From: Plenodomus lindquistii
Taxonomy: Eukaryota; Ascomycota; Dothideomycetes; Pleosporales; Leptosphaeriaceae
Direction of reading: 5' to 3'
DNA: 64,000 nucleotides
Assembly (NCBI GenBank): GCA_025504975.1
Contig: JANUWI010000011.1
Coordinates: 248,001 to 312,000 of the forward strand
In this document: one piece after another, positions 1-11,371 of the stretch
How the letters are laid out: each line of letters begins with the position of its first letter
Position numbering within the stretch: the first letter of the stretch is position 1
Notes under the pieces: model-generated
What the model saw: the letters and a program-made list of their open reading frames with translations, nothing else
Told to the model about the DNA's origin: nothing
The model's database searches: none
Made by a program: the position numbers and the translations under genes

Positions 1-186
1 AGTGATGGCACCAGGCAGGCCAGCTGGAGGCGCATGCCAAGCCCGTCGATTAGCTAGCCCATTTCACGGCCCCTTCATTGGTCGAGCGGACGCAGCACCA
101 CCCCCACCATCACCTTTCCGGAGTAGAGCCATACCCACCAGCAATCATTCTGTTTCTCTTTTCTTATTGGAATCCGACACGGCGCC

Positions 187-928
187 ATGACAGGCAGGTG
201 AGATACACATACTCGACCGTCTCTCTTGCACGTCCGGCACTGACACCGCCCAGGGTACCCTCCATCGCCTGCATAGGGGTGATTGGCAAGCACGTGAGCT
301 ACTTGCCTCATCTACGTCTACTCCAGGTCTGAGAAAGATGACAGAACAACCCGCTACACATCTCTCTGTTCCCGGCAGAAGAGCGAGCACCCTTGGAATT
401 CCAGTTTCTGCTGTCGTCATGCCTCGACATCTTCGAGGCCCGCCTCCCTCACAAGACAGCAGATCAAGACTTTGGACTTCTGCAAGCTGTCGATGAGAGA
501 CTAGCCATGTATGGCTGGTTGACCAATACCGGAGTCAAATTCGTCATTGTAGTCGACATGGAGGGGAGACCTGCGACCAATCTCGACAGCAAGTCTGCGG
601 CGGCTGTAGGTCTACGAGATGCAGACATGAAGCCAGTTAGTGGGATTGGTCATTGTGCCTAGTATCTTTCTGACCCTATCAGGCTTTCCGAGCACTACAA
701 ACCGCATACATCATGTTACTGTAAGCGACTTCCACATTGAGAGATGCTTTGAACCCACGTGCTAATTGCAGCGTCAGACGAAACCCGTTCTATGATCCGG
801 CAGAGCACTCGCCCATTACAGCTCATGCTGAACATAGGATAGGCTCCACTCAAATTACCAGCCGGAAGTTCATTCGAGAGGTCAAAAGAATCGCTGATGC
901 ATGGTATCCAAGCGTTGCCAGTATCTGA
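187..928 (+). CDS. TCA17: TRAPP-associated protein Tca17 / TRAPPC2-like
   Basis: Small longin-fold subunit associated with the TRAPP tethering complex, which acts in Golgi and endosomal vesicle traffic. My model is join(187..197, 254..293, 345..635, 683..720, 772..928), four introns of 47-56 nt, all GT..AG and phase-consistent. The spliced product begins M-T-G-R-V-P-S-I and carries the family core: IACIGVIGKH, then NNPLHISLF, LEFQFLLSSCLDIFEAR, DFGLLQAVDERLAMYGW, NTGVKFVIVV, GLRDADMKP, FRALQTAYIMLL and NPFYDP. About 178 residues, normal for TRAPPC2L. The first exon carries only 11 coding bases; I chose ATG 187 because it alone joins in frame through a good donor (AG|GTGAGA) to the conserved PSIACIGVIGK segment. 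Family assignment is strong; the tiny first exon is the least certain part. Confidence 0.88.
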
Positions 929-1193
929 TCTGCGTTTGCTGAGCTGTCCTGCATGATACCTGTATGCATTAGCCGGCGTTTTAATCGACTTTTTCTCCTG
1001 CACGTCTTCTTACATTCAAGACGAACTCTGTCATTTGGTTTTGGTAGACATGGGGATCGGGTGATGCATCCACTCCACTCCACATACACACTAGTCTCGA
1101 TTCGAGCCTAGTCTAATGAGAAGGACGATCGACCATTGGGAATCTTGAAGCCATGTTCCATCCAATTCTACTCTTACGAACCAATGCCTCTCA

Positions 1194-3535
1194 ATGTCTT
1201 CTACCGGTGTAACCATCACGAACCCGCTTGTACTCTATCGAAGTCTCATAGCCACGCAAAAGATCCGCCCTGATCCTGCACAACATCGCCTTGGTATGCA
1301 TGACGTCGACCATTCTCCGGGTGCCAAGACTGATCACATCTGCTGACTTTACTTGCAGCACTCCATCTACAGAAATTGTATGACCGCCTGATTGACTATG
1401 AACCGACCACGGAGTACTCGAAACGGCTCCAGCAGCTCAGTCGAGCGGTGGACAGCAGCAGCAACGCACCATTAGCACCTGAAAACCCGCACGTGAATCG
1501 TTTTGGCCGGCAAGGCGTCTGGACATCACTACTTGCTCAGAAAGAGAAAAGAGACTCATTGGCTCTGACGAGAGTTCTGACGGACCATGAGCAAGCTATG
1601 CAACTGCAGAGTCCGAAGGGACTCATGCTTCATGGAGAAGTCGGCACCGGTAAATCGATGCTCATTGATCTATTTCAAGAATGTCTTCCCAACCGTAAAA
1701 AGCGGCGATGGCACTTCAATACCTTCATGCTGGATACCATTTCGCGTTTGGAACAGCTACGTAGGTCTCGATCACTGATGGCCGGACCGGGAGCGGCTCA
1801 GGACGAGTACTCGCTGCTTCTTGTTGCGCGTGATCTTATTGAGAAGTCACCAATCTTGTTCTTGGACGAGTTTCAGTTACCCGACCGTGCGGCGTCAAAA
1901 ATCTTGTCGAACCTGATGACATCGTTCTTCCAGCTCGGAGGAGTTCTCATTGCCACCAGCAACCGCATGCCAGAAGAGTTGGCCAAAGCCGCAGGCATGG
2001 ACTTCGCACGACCAGTTAACAAGTTCAGTAGACTGGGCTGGAGTCTAGGGAAGAATTCAAGTGAAAGAAGAGATGACGGCGCTGGACAATTGGGCGAGTT
2101 CTCGGCATTCTTGGAGGTTCTGCGGGCAAGATGCGAGGTTTGGGAGATGGAAGGTAAGAGTGATTACAGGAAGCTCGAAAGGGAAGAGGCTTCAAAGACA
2201 GCGAGTGTGCAGACTCAATCGCTCGAGAACATTTCGTCTTCTGGACCACCGTACATGAACAGTACGAATCCTTCCACTCTTCAACAAGATGCTCCACCCG
2301 TTGCCAACGCGACAGAAGCAGTCAAAACACCGTCAACAGTCGCAGTCCCCAAGAACTACTTGATCCAACCCACCACAGCCGAAGAGATGGTCACGTTTGC
2401 CGAGTCCTTCAACACCCTTGTCGAACGTGCTACCCAGCACACATACCCTATCCCCTGGGAGCCTGCTACTTTGAGCGTCTACGGCCGCACCATCAACATC
2501 CCAGCGCAGTACAACAACGTCGCCTTCTTTACATTCGAGGAACTCTGTGGTGCGACCCTGGGACCAGCAGATTACATCACCCTTGCCTCGACATACCACA
2601 CCTTCATCCTTACCGACGTGCCAGTCATGGGCTTCTTGAACAAGAACGAGGCAAGACGTCTCATCACGCTCCTCGACGCCATGTATGAAGCACGATGTCG
2701 TCTTCTTGTCGTTGCCGTCACAGGACCAGATGACCTCTTCTTCCCCGAACCACCGAAATCAGCATCGAGTAATGCAGGCCCAGACACTTTGACAGAAGAC
2801 GCAGTGCACTCGGAAACGTTTTCGGAAATCTACCAGGATCTCAATTCTCCCTTTCGACCGAACGTCTCGTCCTACACATCTGGATCCTCGCTGTCTGATG
2901 ATGCACTGGAAGATGATCCGCCGAATAGGACGCGCCGTGAAGGGTCGTCATATACGGATGAACGGTCCGGAAGGATGGGCAGCAAGGCGCCTAATTTTGC
3001 GAACATTAGGGGGTTGACGGGCGAGGATGAGGTGTTTGCTGTCAAGAGGGCGGAGAGCAGGATCTGGGAAATGTGTTCGGGGCGGTGGTGGGACCGTGCT
3101 GGCGTGGCTTCGAGTTCTGCGTCTGAGGCTGGGGTCAATAGCGATGGGGTGGAATGGTGGCGCCCTCTACCGATGGAGTCGAGACATTGGGAATATGGTA
3201 CCACCTCTGCGCTCCCTAACTTGAGTTCCGTCTCTGCTTCGGCAGCCGCCGAGCAATTACCACCCAATGTTAAGATCTTGTCAAAAGAGGAACTGGAGAA
3301 GGATAAGCAGAAGGAATTGGAGGACATGTTTGCACATGGTGCCAGTCCGTTTCGGACGCATCCTGATGCGCCGCCAAAGTTCAACTGGACGCATGCTTGG
3401 GGCATGATGACCTGGGGCAAGAAAGCCGGTGCATGGGGCAAAGGACCGGATGGTCTGGGTGAAAGGGACAAGCCTGCAGAAAGTGAGGAGGGCGATGCTA
3501 GGGCGAAGGCGAAGGATAGCAAGGGGAGCAAGTAG
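1194..3535 (+). CDS. AFG1: AFG1-like mitochondrial ATPase
   Basis: AAA-type P-loop ATPase of the AFG1/LACE1 family, linked in yeast and animals to turnover or maturation of mitochondrial inner-membrane proteins. Model: join(1194..1293, 1359..3535), one 65-nt intron, 758 residues. Exon 1 supplies the conserved NPLVLYRSLIATQKIRPDP segment leading into LHLQKLYDRL. Walker A is GEVGTGKS near residue 126, followed by the family motif RRWHFNTFMLD; Walker B is ILFLDEFQ near residue 199, then an ATSNRMPEEL sensor region. The C-terminal half (YNNVAFFTFEELC, FILTDVPVM, NEARRLITLLDAMYE) is also family-typical. It is longer than yeast or human homologues because of Ser/Pro-rich inserts near residues 324-364 and 498-574. 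ATG 1194 gives no obvious targeting peptide, so a further 5' exon may exist. It converges on the OTC gene with 96 bp between stop codons. Confidence 0.92.
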
Positions 3536-3631
3536 ATGTGTGAGCACCAAACATGCCAGCAGCGCTGATTCGAATCTAACATGCATGGGACTTTTATTGG
3601 TATGGCTGTTCTATTCAAACCAAGGATCTAG

Positions 3632-4781
3632 TCATTGGATCTTCCCCTTGTTCACAACGAACGCTTCGATGGCGCTGATAGCAGCCCACAGCCTGTTTTC
3701 CGCCTCTCTGAATACGACACTCCTTGGCCCATAGAAGACCTCATCCGCCACCTCCTCGGGATGGCGTGGCAGGCAGTGCATGAAGGACCAGTTGTCCTTT
3801 GCGCCTCCACGACTCGCAAGGTCCGATGTGATTTGGAACCCTGAGAAGGCCTTGAGACGCTTCGCCGATTCTTCTTCCTGGCCCATGGAGACCCAGGTAT
3901 CTGTGACGAGGATGTCGGCGTTTTTGCAGGCCTCCTCTGGCACGGTGGTCTCGATGAGCCGGCCGGCGCGCGGGGAGGTGGAGGCGGCGTGGTTAATGAC
4001 GTCGCGCATGGCGCTGGGAATCTCGTAGCCCTTGGGCGTTGCCACCGAGATGTCGACACCCAACTTCATGGCGCCAATGGCTAGGTCAAACAGCACGTTG
4101 TTGGCATCGCCGATCCAGGCAATCTTCATGCCTTCTAGTCCGAGCGAGGTTGACGACGAAGACGGGTTGATCTCGGTGATGGTCAGGAAGTCGGCGATGG
4201 TCTGGAGAGGATGGTAGAGATCGGAGAGGGCGTTGAGGACAGGGACGGATGAGTGTTTGGCGAGGTCTGCGACGTCAGAGTGGGGGCCCACGCGGGCGAC
4301 GATTGCGGCCGTCATGCTGGAGAGGACGAGCGAGGTGTCGTAGAGAGATTCGTTGACCTGGACAAAGTCAGTGATGAGGACTCGATCGAGGGTGGGAGAG
4401 GGAGGGAGAATGTACGCCCAGCTGGATGTCGTCTTTGCCCAGAAACATGGGAGTGCCGCCCATGGTGGCAATGGCGCCCTCTGTCGACACACGGGTGCGC
4501 GTGCTGCGCTTGCTGAAGGTCATGGCGACCGTCTTGCCGGCCAGGGCGCCGCGCAAGCTGTGGGGGACTTCGCCCGTCGACTTGATGGCGGCCTTGTGCG
4601 ACGCGGCATTGCGGACAAGCGCGGTGAGCTCGGCGGGGGCGAGGTCGGCAATGGAGAGGAGATGGCGGGGGGCGAAGGGGGATGTTTGCGGTGATGCTGG
4701 CGGCGTCGAGTAGCAGCGGCGCAAGCTGCACAAGCGGCGCAAGCTGTGCAGGGCTGCAGGCGGAGGGCGAATGGGGGGCAT
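3632..4781 (-). CDS. OTC: ornithine carbamoyltransferase, mitochondrial
   Basis: Condenses ornithine and carbamoyl phosphate to citrulline in arginine biosynthesis (argB/ARG3 type). Model: complement(join(3632..4357, 4416..4781)), one 58-nt intron, 363 residues. The N-terminus is Arg/Ser-rich without acidic residues (about 27 residues, ending near RRCYST), as expected for a mitochondrial presequence; in filamentous fungi this enzyme is mitochondrial. The carbamoyl-phosphate motif STRT follows MTFSKR, the next conserved block is GGTPMFLGKDDIQLG, and the ornithine-site motif HCLPRHPEE lies near the C-terminus. The intron falls just after GKDDIQLG and is followed by VNESLYDTSLVLSSM. Transcribed away from the Tag1-like gene across a 417-bp shared 5' region. 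Complete, with no broken motif. Confidence 0.96.
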
Positions 4782-5198
4782 GTTGGTGTGTGCGAGCTGG
4801 GAATCGGCTCCCTTGCGAGCTTCAATGCTGAATGGGCCACGGCAGCAAGAGTCATGCGGTCGTGCTGTGACAGGGCGCCATTTTTTGGTGGGCCCACGGT
4901 TCCTGACGCACAGGGCGATTGCGATAGCGATAGCGATAGCGGGCGGGCGGCGGGCCGGTTACAGGCATGCCAATCACGCCAATCCAATCCAATCTAATCC
5001 TGGGGTTGGGGTTGCGCCTCGCTCTGCCCAGCTGGTGGCTGAGCTCATGACGAAGGCAGTCGTCCCATGTCCCTTCACCTCGACCCCATCACCATCACCA
5101 TTGCCATCCCCATCCCCATCGCCACCTCCACCCCCCTCGCCGACGCATGACGCCCTAAACCCCCTCATCATCGCCGCCCTCACGCACCCGCAACCGCC
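4782..5198. promoter_or_regulatory. divergent intergenic region, OTC / Tag1-like
   Basis: The 417 bp between two divergent start codons must hold both promoters. It contains three GCGATA units (4921-4938) and, on the Tag1-like side (about 5078-5150), a C-rich tract of ATCACC/ATCCCC-type units just before the start. I saw no clear TATA box. Confidence 0.5.
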
Positions 5199-7987
5199 AT
5201 GGAGACGCCCGAGGCGACGTGGGGCTCCACCCGTACGCCCAGTTCGCGACCCGCCTCCCGCAAGTCAACCCGCTCCTCGCCCTCGGCGCGTTCGCACCTC
5301 TCGAGCCGCACCTCGAGCCGCACCACAGAGCAGACGCCGCTGCTGGCCCAACAAGACGGCAGCCACCATGGCGACGCCGACGCCGACGAGCGCACGCCCG
5401 CCACCCGCTCGCTGCTGCGCACCCTGGGCGGCTCCCCCGGCAGCGGCAAGCTCCCGCTGTGGAAGCAGCGATGGCCGAGCATACTGGCGCTGGTCCTGCT
5501 CTGCATCGTCGTCGTGTGCATCATGCTCGGCTTCCTGGCGACCGAGGGCATCGAGGAGTACGCCATGCAGGCCGCCGACTTCAGGCCTACCCGGCTGTCC
5601 CTGGACGGATTGACCGACCACGGCGCAAAGGTACACGTTGAAGGAGACTTCCGCATGGATGCTTCCAGGGTGCACAAGAAAAGCGTGCGAGACCTGGGCC
5701 GCTTTGGGACCTGGATTGCCAGCGAGGTCGAGAGCGGGCCAACCGACGTCGACGTCTATCTGCCAGAGTACGGCGACGTGCTCATTGGCACCGCAAAAGT
5801 GCCTGGCGTCAAGGTCAACATCAGGAACGGACACACGACGCATGTCTCTTTCGTTGCGACACTGCAGCCTGGCTCGCCCGACGGCATTCGCAACGTTGCC
5901 CATGACTGGATCGACGGGCGACTGGGGCAGATCAGGCTCAAGGGCAAGGCTGTTGTCCCTCTCAAGTCTGGCCTCATCAACATCGGCAAGCAGTCTGTTG
6001 AGCAGTCCATGGTCTTCCATGGGGGCGACATCCCTACGCTACCCCACTACAACATCACAAAACTGAACTTGCGCGAAGCAAAGCATGGGCACAAGGGCTT
6101 GGGCGCCGATGCCTCGATTGTCGTGACAAACGACTTTCCCGTGCAGATTACACTTCCCCCTGTCGCAGTGGATGTACTCATTGACGGTTGCGCCCCATCG
6201 GACAAGCACATCATGGTTGGCACGGCTGAGACTGGCGAGTTGAGAGTGATGCCAAAGTCTGATGTCAAGGTCGATGTGACTGGCAACGTGGAGAGGCTCT
6301 CAGAGCCTTTGACTGAAGTGTGCCCCAACTCGGCAAAGTCTCCCCTGGATGCATTCTTAGGCGACTACATGAAGGGCGAAGACGCGATCATCTACATCAA
6401 CTGTTGCAAGTTTCCCGACCCAGCAACACCCGCATGGGCGCGTGAGCTGCTACAAGACATCACTGTCCCTGTCCCATTCGCCGGTCGAGCCATGGGCAAC
6501 CTGATCAAGAACTTCTCGCTGGCTGATGTGCACTTCTCCCTACCAAGTCCGTGGGCCGAGCCGGGCACTCCTGATGCTTCGCCAAAGATCTCAGCCATTG
6601 TCAAGGTTGACATCGGACTACCTCACGAGATGAATTTCCCGCTCGACGTCAATCAGGTTAAAGCGGACGCTGACATATTTTACCACAAGAAGCTGCTTGG
6701 AAAGCTAAAGTTGGACAAGTGGCAGAAGGCGAACTCGACAAGAATTGAAGCTCATGGGTCCGAGGGTCCCTCGCTGCTCGTCGAATCAGATATCAGAAAG
6801 GCCCCAATCGATATTCTCGACGACGACCTGTTCAGCGAAGTTGTGCAGGCTCTCATCTTCGGTGGCAAGTCTGTATTGATGGACATCAAGGCCGCAGTCA
6901 GTGTCGGTGTAGAGACACCCATGGGTAAACTTGCGATTCGAGAGATTCCCGCAAAGGGAGTCGTACCAGTCAAACGTTCGTAACCAGTTCGTGATCCATG
7001 TTGGTCCGCCATGCAACACAACTGCTAACCTCTGTCATGCAGCGATTCGCAGCGGCGGCAACGATGATAATGAAGACGGTAGTGGCAGCAAGCTGAGCGG
7101 CTTGAATCTCAAGATTGGCAATCTGTCCATTGAGGACACCTCGCCCACTTCGATTACGCTTAAGGCGCACGTCAACTTCACCAATCCTACGAATTACTCG
7201 GCCACTGTGCCATATTTTGATATCAACATCTTGGTCAATGGAACGCATATCGGGCATGCTACTGCAAGAGATGTCGAGGTCCACCCAGGCAACAACACTA
7301 ACCTTGTAGTATCTGCTGTATGGGACCCCTTCACCAATGGAGGCGCAAAGGGGAAAGAAGTCGGCGCCGAGCTTCTCTCTCAATATGTGTCTGGTATGTA
7401 CCAGTTCATCACACGTTCATATACGTACATGTACATTGACAGTCTTGCCAGGCTTCAACACCTCTGTTACCCTTCAAGCGCACAATGGCACTGTACCCGC
7501 CCAACCTGCCCTAGGGAACCTCCTCGCGAACTTCCCCATCACATTGCCCGCACCTCATCTCTCCACGCCCAAAGAACCTTCAGATGACCCAGACGAGCCA
7601 TCTGATCCGGAAGACGATGGGAAAACGCACTTTATTCACGATGCCACCATGCACCTCATCACGTCGACTGCTATTTTTACCCTCGCCTCGCCCTTCTCCG
7701 CAACAACAATGTACATTACTACGCTCAATGCCACAGCCTACTATGACGGTCAGCCCTCTGGCAAGATCCTGTACGAGTTGCCATTCGCTGTTCCACCTGG
7801 TCTGAGCGAGACGCCTAGGTTGCCGGTAGATTGGTCACTGGGGTCGGTTGGTTACGGAGCGATAAGAAAAGCATTGGGTGGCAAGCTGAAGTTGAGTGCG
7901 TTTGCGCATGTTGGCATTAGAATCGGGGAATGGAGAGAGACCATCTGGTTCAAGGGCGGGCAGATTGGAGCGAACGTGAGGCTATGA
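5199..7987 (+). CDS. Tag1-like vacuolar membrane protein (DUF3712 type)
   Basis: Single-pass membrane protein with a long lumenal region, of the fungal family that includes yeast Tag1 (YLR173W), a vacuolar protein that helps terminate autophagy in prolonged starvation. Model: join(5199..6975, 7043..7393, 7452..7987), introns of 67 and 58 nt, 887 residues. Residues 1-90 are Ser/Arg/Thr-rich, presumably cytosolic, and contain TEQTPLL (residues 43-49), an acidic dileucine signal. The membrane segment is about residues 91-117 (ILALVLLCIVVVCIMLGF). The lumenal part is beta-rich with N-glycosylation sequons such as NIT, NFS, NFT, NYS and NGT. Homologues are often mislabelled pre-rRNA processing protein; the membrane topology argues against that. 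Family call is good; the autophagy role is inference from yeast. Confidence 0.8.
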
Positions 7988-9008
7988 GCGTTCTGTTATG
8001 GTCTTGGGTATAGTTTGGATGGGTGTTAGGTCTGGTTGTACATACATCATGTGGTATACATGTGCCACTACGGGATGCCGTTTCGGTCGATCCGTCTTGA
8101 CAGGGTTGTTGGGTGCGATGATCAGGACTCAAATTGGGCGTTTTGGGCTGCAGGGCGTTTGGCAGGGCGTTTGAAGCACTGTCAACTATGCACGTGTTTG
8201 CCTTGGTCGAGTCTACACGCACATGATGACATTGGCATTCCCAGAAGGATCCGCAGTAGAAATTGCAATTCTCCTGATTTCACCTACAACGAACGTGGGT
8301 ATGACGCGTGGGGGTTGCCGACTCCGGGCGCCAAGGCTAGAAAGAATGGGGTAAGATGCCTTGACGGGCTAAGCTCCCTTTTACTGATCGTCGTGAGGTT
8401 TCGCGTGTTGAGAGCTGGCACGGCATCACGAGACGCAGAGAACAAAATGCGCGGCCGTAAAGAGCAACGGCACAGAGCCCGCGCCTCGATCAGAGGCCGT
8501 GCGGTTCACTCACATGTCCATGGTGTCGTTGCGGCGTTGGCGGGGAAGAGCCCAAGTGCATCTGCCATCGGTGCAATAAGGCCCGCAAAAACGAGGGTGG
8601 AGCAGCAGAGCCGCGAATCCACATGTGCAGCCTGACTTTCGTCATCCCAAGAGCCATGTCCCTTCAGACTTTGGCGCTCCACAGCCCCAGCTCCCAACAC
8701 TCTCTCCTCGCAAACCACTCCGGATAAATCTCTTTTCACCAGCGCGACGCGCAGCATGTTGTCGTAGAGCGTTTTCGAGGTATGCAGCTCCCCCTCTGGA
8801 GATTTTCCGTTGTCCGTTGCGCGGCCGTTGGTTTGGACTAACATGGAGTGTGGTGGCTCAGGCTTGAGCCTCAGCAGATCAATACCGTATTGTTTTTTGG
8901 ACCGTATACCTTGTGCATTGACGCGAGCCCTTGTTCTCGACTTGCAGCGACTATTTGACATCTCCCACGGCGGAGCATCAATCTCCCCTCTGAGGACACA
9001 CTTGCACC
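7988..9008. other. intergenic, Tag1-like to GUT2
   Basis: About 1 kb between a 3' end and the GUT2 start. A 199-codon open frame at 8036-8635 has no recognisable domain, signal peptide or coding character. Nothing else seen; GUT2 promoter elements presumably lie in the right half. Confidence 0.5.
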
Positions 9009-11371
9009 ATGGCTGCCCGACGAGGAAGCCGCTTCATCAAGCCGTTGCTGTACACAGCCGGTGCAGGAGCAGTCGGCGTCGGAGCGCTGTACGTTACACT
9101 GCGCCCTCGCGACATTCCTGGCACCGAGGCCGCGGCTGTCCCCCCTCCTACATACGGCGAGGGGGGCATCTTCCGCCCTCCAAAGTTCCCCATTGCGAAG
9201 AGCCGCGACGAGCAAATCGCCGACTTGAAGCGCAGCAGCGGCATCGTGGGCAAGATCTCGGAAAAGTCTAGACAACTCTTCGGCGGCAGCTCTGCGGATG
9301 CGCCACCGGAGAAGCCAGAAGACGAGCCCTACGATCTGCTCGTCATTGGTGGTGGCGCCACAGGAACGGGCATTGCGCTCGATGCTGCCACCCGAGGACT
9401 GAAGGTTGCGCTGGTAGAGCGCGATGACTTCAGCAGTGGCACGAGCAGCAAGAGCACCAAGCTGGTGCACGGAGGTGTGCGTTACCTCGAGAAGGCCGTG
9501 TGGAACTTGGACTACAACCAGTCAGTCGCCTCACAACTCGCTAAGCCGTGGCCTCGATGGCTAACTTCGCATACACAGATACGCCCTCGTCGTTGAAGCC
9601 CTCCGCGAACGCCGTTACTTCCTCGATACCGCACCCCATCTGTCACAATGGCTACCCATCATGATTCCGCTCCAGAAATGGTGGCAGGCGCCCTACTTCT
9701 GGGCGGGCACAAAGTTCTACGACTTCCTCGCTGGCAAGGAGAACATTGAGAGCTCATACTTCTTGACCAAGAGCAAAGCCCTGGACGCATTCCCCATGCT
9801 GAAGAAGGAGGGTCTGGTCGGAGCTCTGGTATACTACGGTGAGTCTCCCAGTAAGCCTCTTGGCGCAATCCAGGCTAAGTGCAATAGATGGCGCACACAA
9901 TGACTCTCGTATGAATGTCTCCCTCGCCATGACAGCTGCGTTGTATGGCGCGACCGTCGTTAGCCATCTCGAAGTCACTGGCTTGGAGAAGGATGCCAAT
10001 GGTAAGCTCTGTGGCGCCCGCGTCAAAGACTGCATTCCTGAAATGGATGGCAAGAAGTCTCAGGAGTTCAACATCCGGGCCAAGGGCATCATTAATGCTA
10101 CTGGACCGTTTACAGACTCTATTCGCAAGATGGATGATCAAAAGGTCGAAGAAATTGTCGCGCCCAGCTCCGGCGTGCACGTTATTCTTCCTGGATACTA
10201 CAGCCCTGCTAACATGGGTCTCATTGACCCCAACACTTCTGATGGGCGCGTCATCTTCTTTTTGCCTTGGCAAGGGAACACAATCGCAGGTACCACCGAC
10301 ACTGGCTGCGAGATCACCAAGGACCCTGTTGCAGGTGAAGACGAAATTGATTGGATCCTAAAGGAGGTCAAGCGCTACCTCCAGCCCGAGATCAATGTCC
10401 GTCGCGGCGACGTTCTGGCCGCATGGTCTGGCATCCGGCCCCTTGTTCGTGACCCAAAGGCCAGCAAGACTGAAGGCCTCGTGCGCAACCACCTTGTCAC
10501 TACCTCTCCCTCAGGTCTACTTACCTGCTCCGGTGGAAAATGGACCACCTACCGCCAAATGGCTGAAGAGACGGTTGACGAGGCAATCAAGGAGTTTGGT
10601 CTTCAGACTAAATCCATCGACAATGTCACGCTCGTCAGCGGCACACACGTCAAGGACGAGCTTCCTCTCGACGGGACATGCCAGACGCACCGTGTCCGTC
10701 TCGTGGGCGCTCATGGCTTCTCCAAGACCCTCTACATTAACCTAGTCCAGCACTATGGTCTTGAAACTGATGTAGCAAAGTACCTCTGCCAGGCCTATGG
10801 CGACCGCGCATGGACTGTTGCTGCCCTCTCCTCGCCAACAGAGCTCCGCTTCCCCGTCCGCGGCAAGAAAATCTCAGAACTTTACCCCTACATTGACGGC
10901 GAAGTACGTTACTGCGTGCGCCACGAGTACGCGCAGACTGCGACAGACGTTATTGCGCGTCGCATGCGTCTTGCGTTCCTCAATGCACAGGCAGCTCTTG
11001 AAGCGCTGCCCACCGTCATCGATATCATGGCCGAGGAGCTCAACTGGTCCAAGTCGCGCAAAGAGAACGAGTGGAAACACTCTGTCGCCTACCTCGGCTC
11101 CATGGGCCTTCCCAAGTCCAAGCTAACGCTGTCGAGAAAGGACGTGGAGAGTGGCCATGTAGGCAAGTACACAGACGAGGATTACCACCTGTATGCTCGA
11201 CATGGTAAGTCAAGATCCGATGATGACGAGTGTGCGAGTTTGTTTGAAATGGGGATTGCGCTAAATGCTGGGATGATTGCAGATAAACCTGATGAGTTGC
11301 TTGAGAGCGATTCAAAGTATGCGAAGGGGACCAACCCAGTGATTGGAGCTGGTAGCAAGGCGAATAAATAG
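9009..11371 (+). CDS. GUT2: glycerol-3-phosphate dehydrogenase, FAD-dependent, mitochondrial
   Basis: Oxidises glycerol 3-phosphate to dihydroxyacetone phosphate and passes electrons to ubiquinone at the mitochondrial inner membrane (glycerol use and the G3P shuttle). Model: join(9009..9520, 9579..9838, 9888..11204, 11283..11371), 725 residues. The N-terminus MAARRGSRF plus a hydrophobic segment (LLYTAGAGAVGVGALYV) fits an inner-membrane anchor. The FAD dinucleotide fold DLLVIGGGATGTGIALDAA starts near residue 107, followed by the signature SSKSTKLVHGGVRYLEKA. The central part (GIINATGPF, AGTTDTG, AAWSGIRPLV, LLTCSGGKWTTYR) is canonical. The last intron (11205-11282, donor GTAAGT, acceptor GATTGCAG) is 78 nt, in frame and stop-free, so retaining it would add 26 residues. 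The exact C-terminus is less certain than the rest. Confidence 0.95.

Noticed and set aside
2872..3618. 248-codon open frame on the minus strand inside AFG1
   Set aside because: It is the complement of the conserved AFG1 coding region and has no domain of its own.
8036..8635. 199-codon open frame between Tag1-like gene and GUT2
   Set aside because: No domain, no signal peptide, and composition unlike the neighbours.
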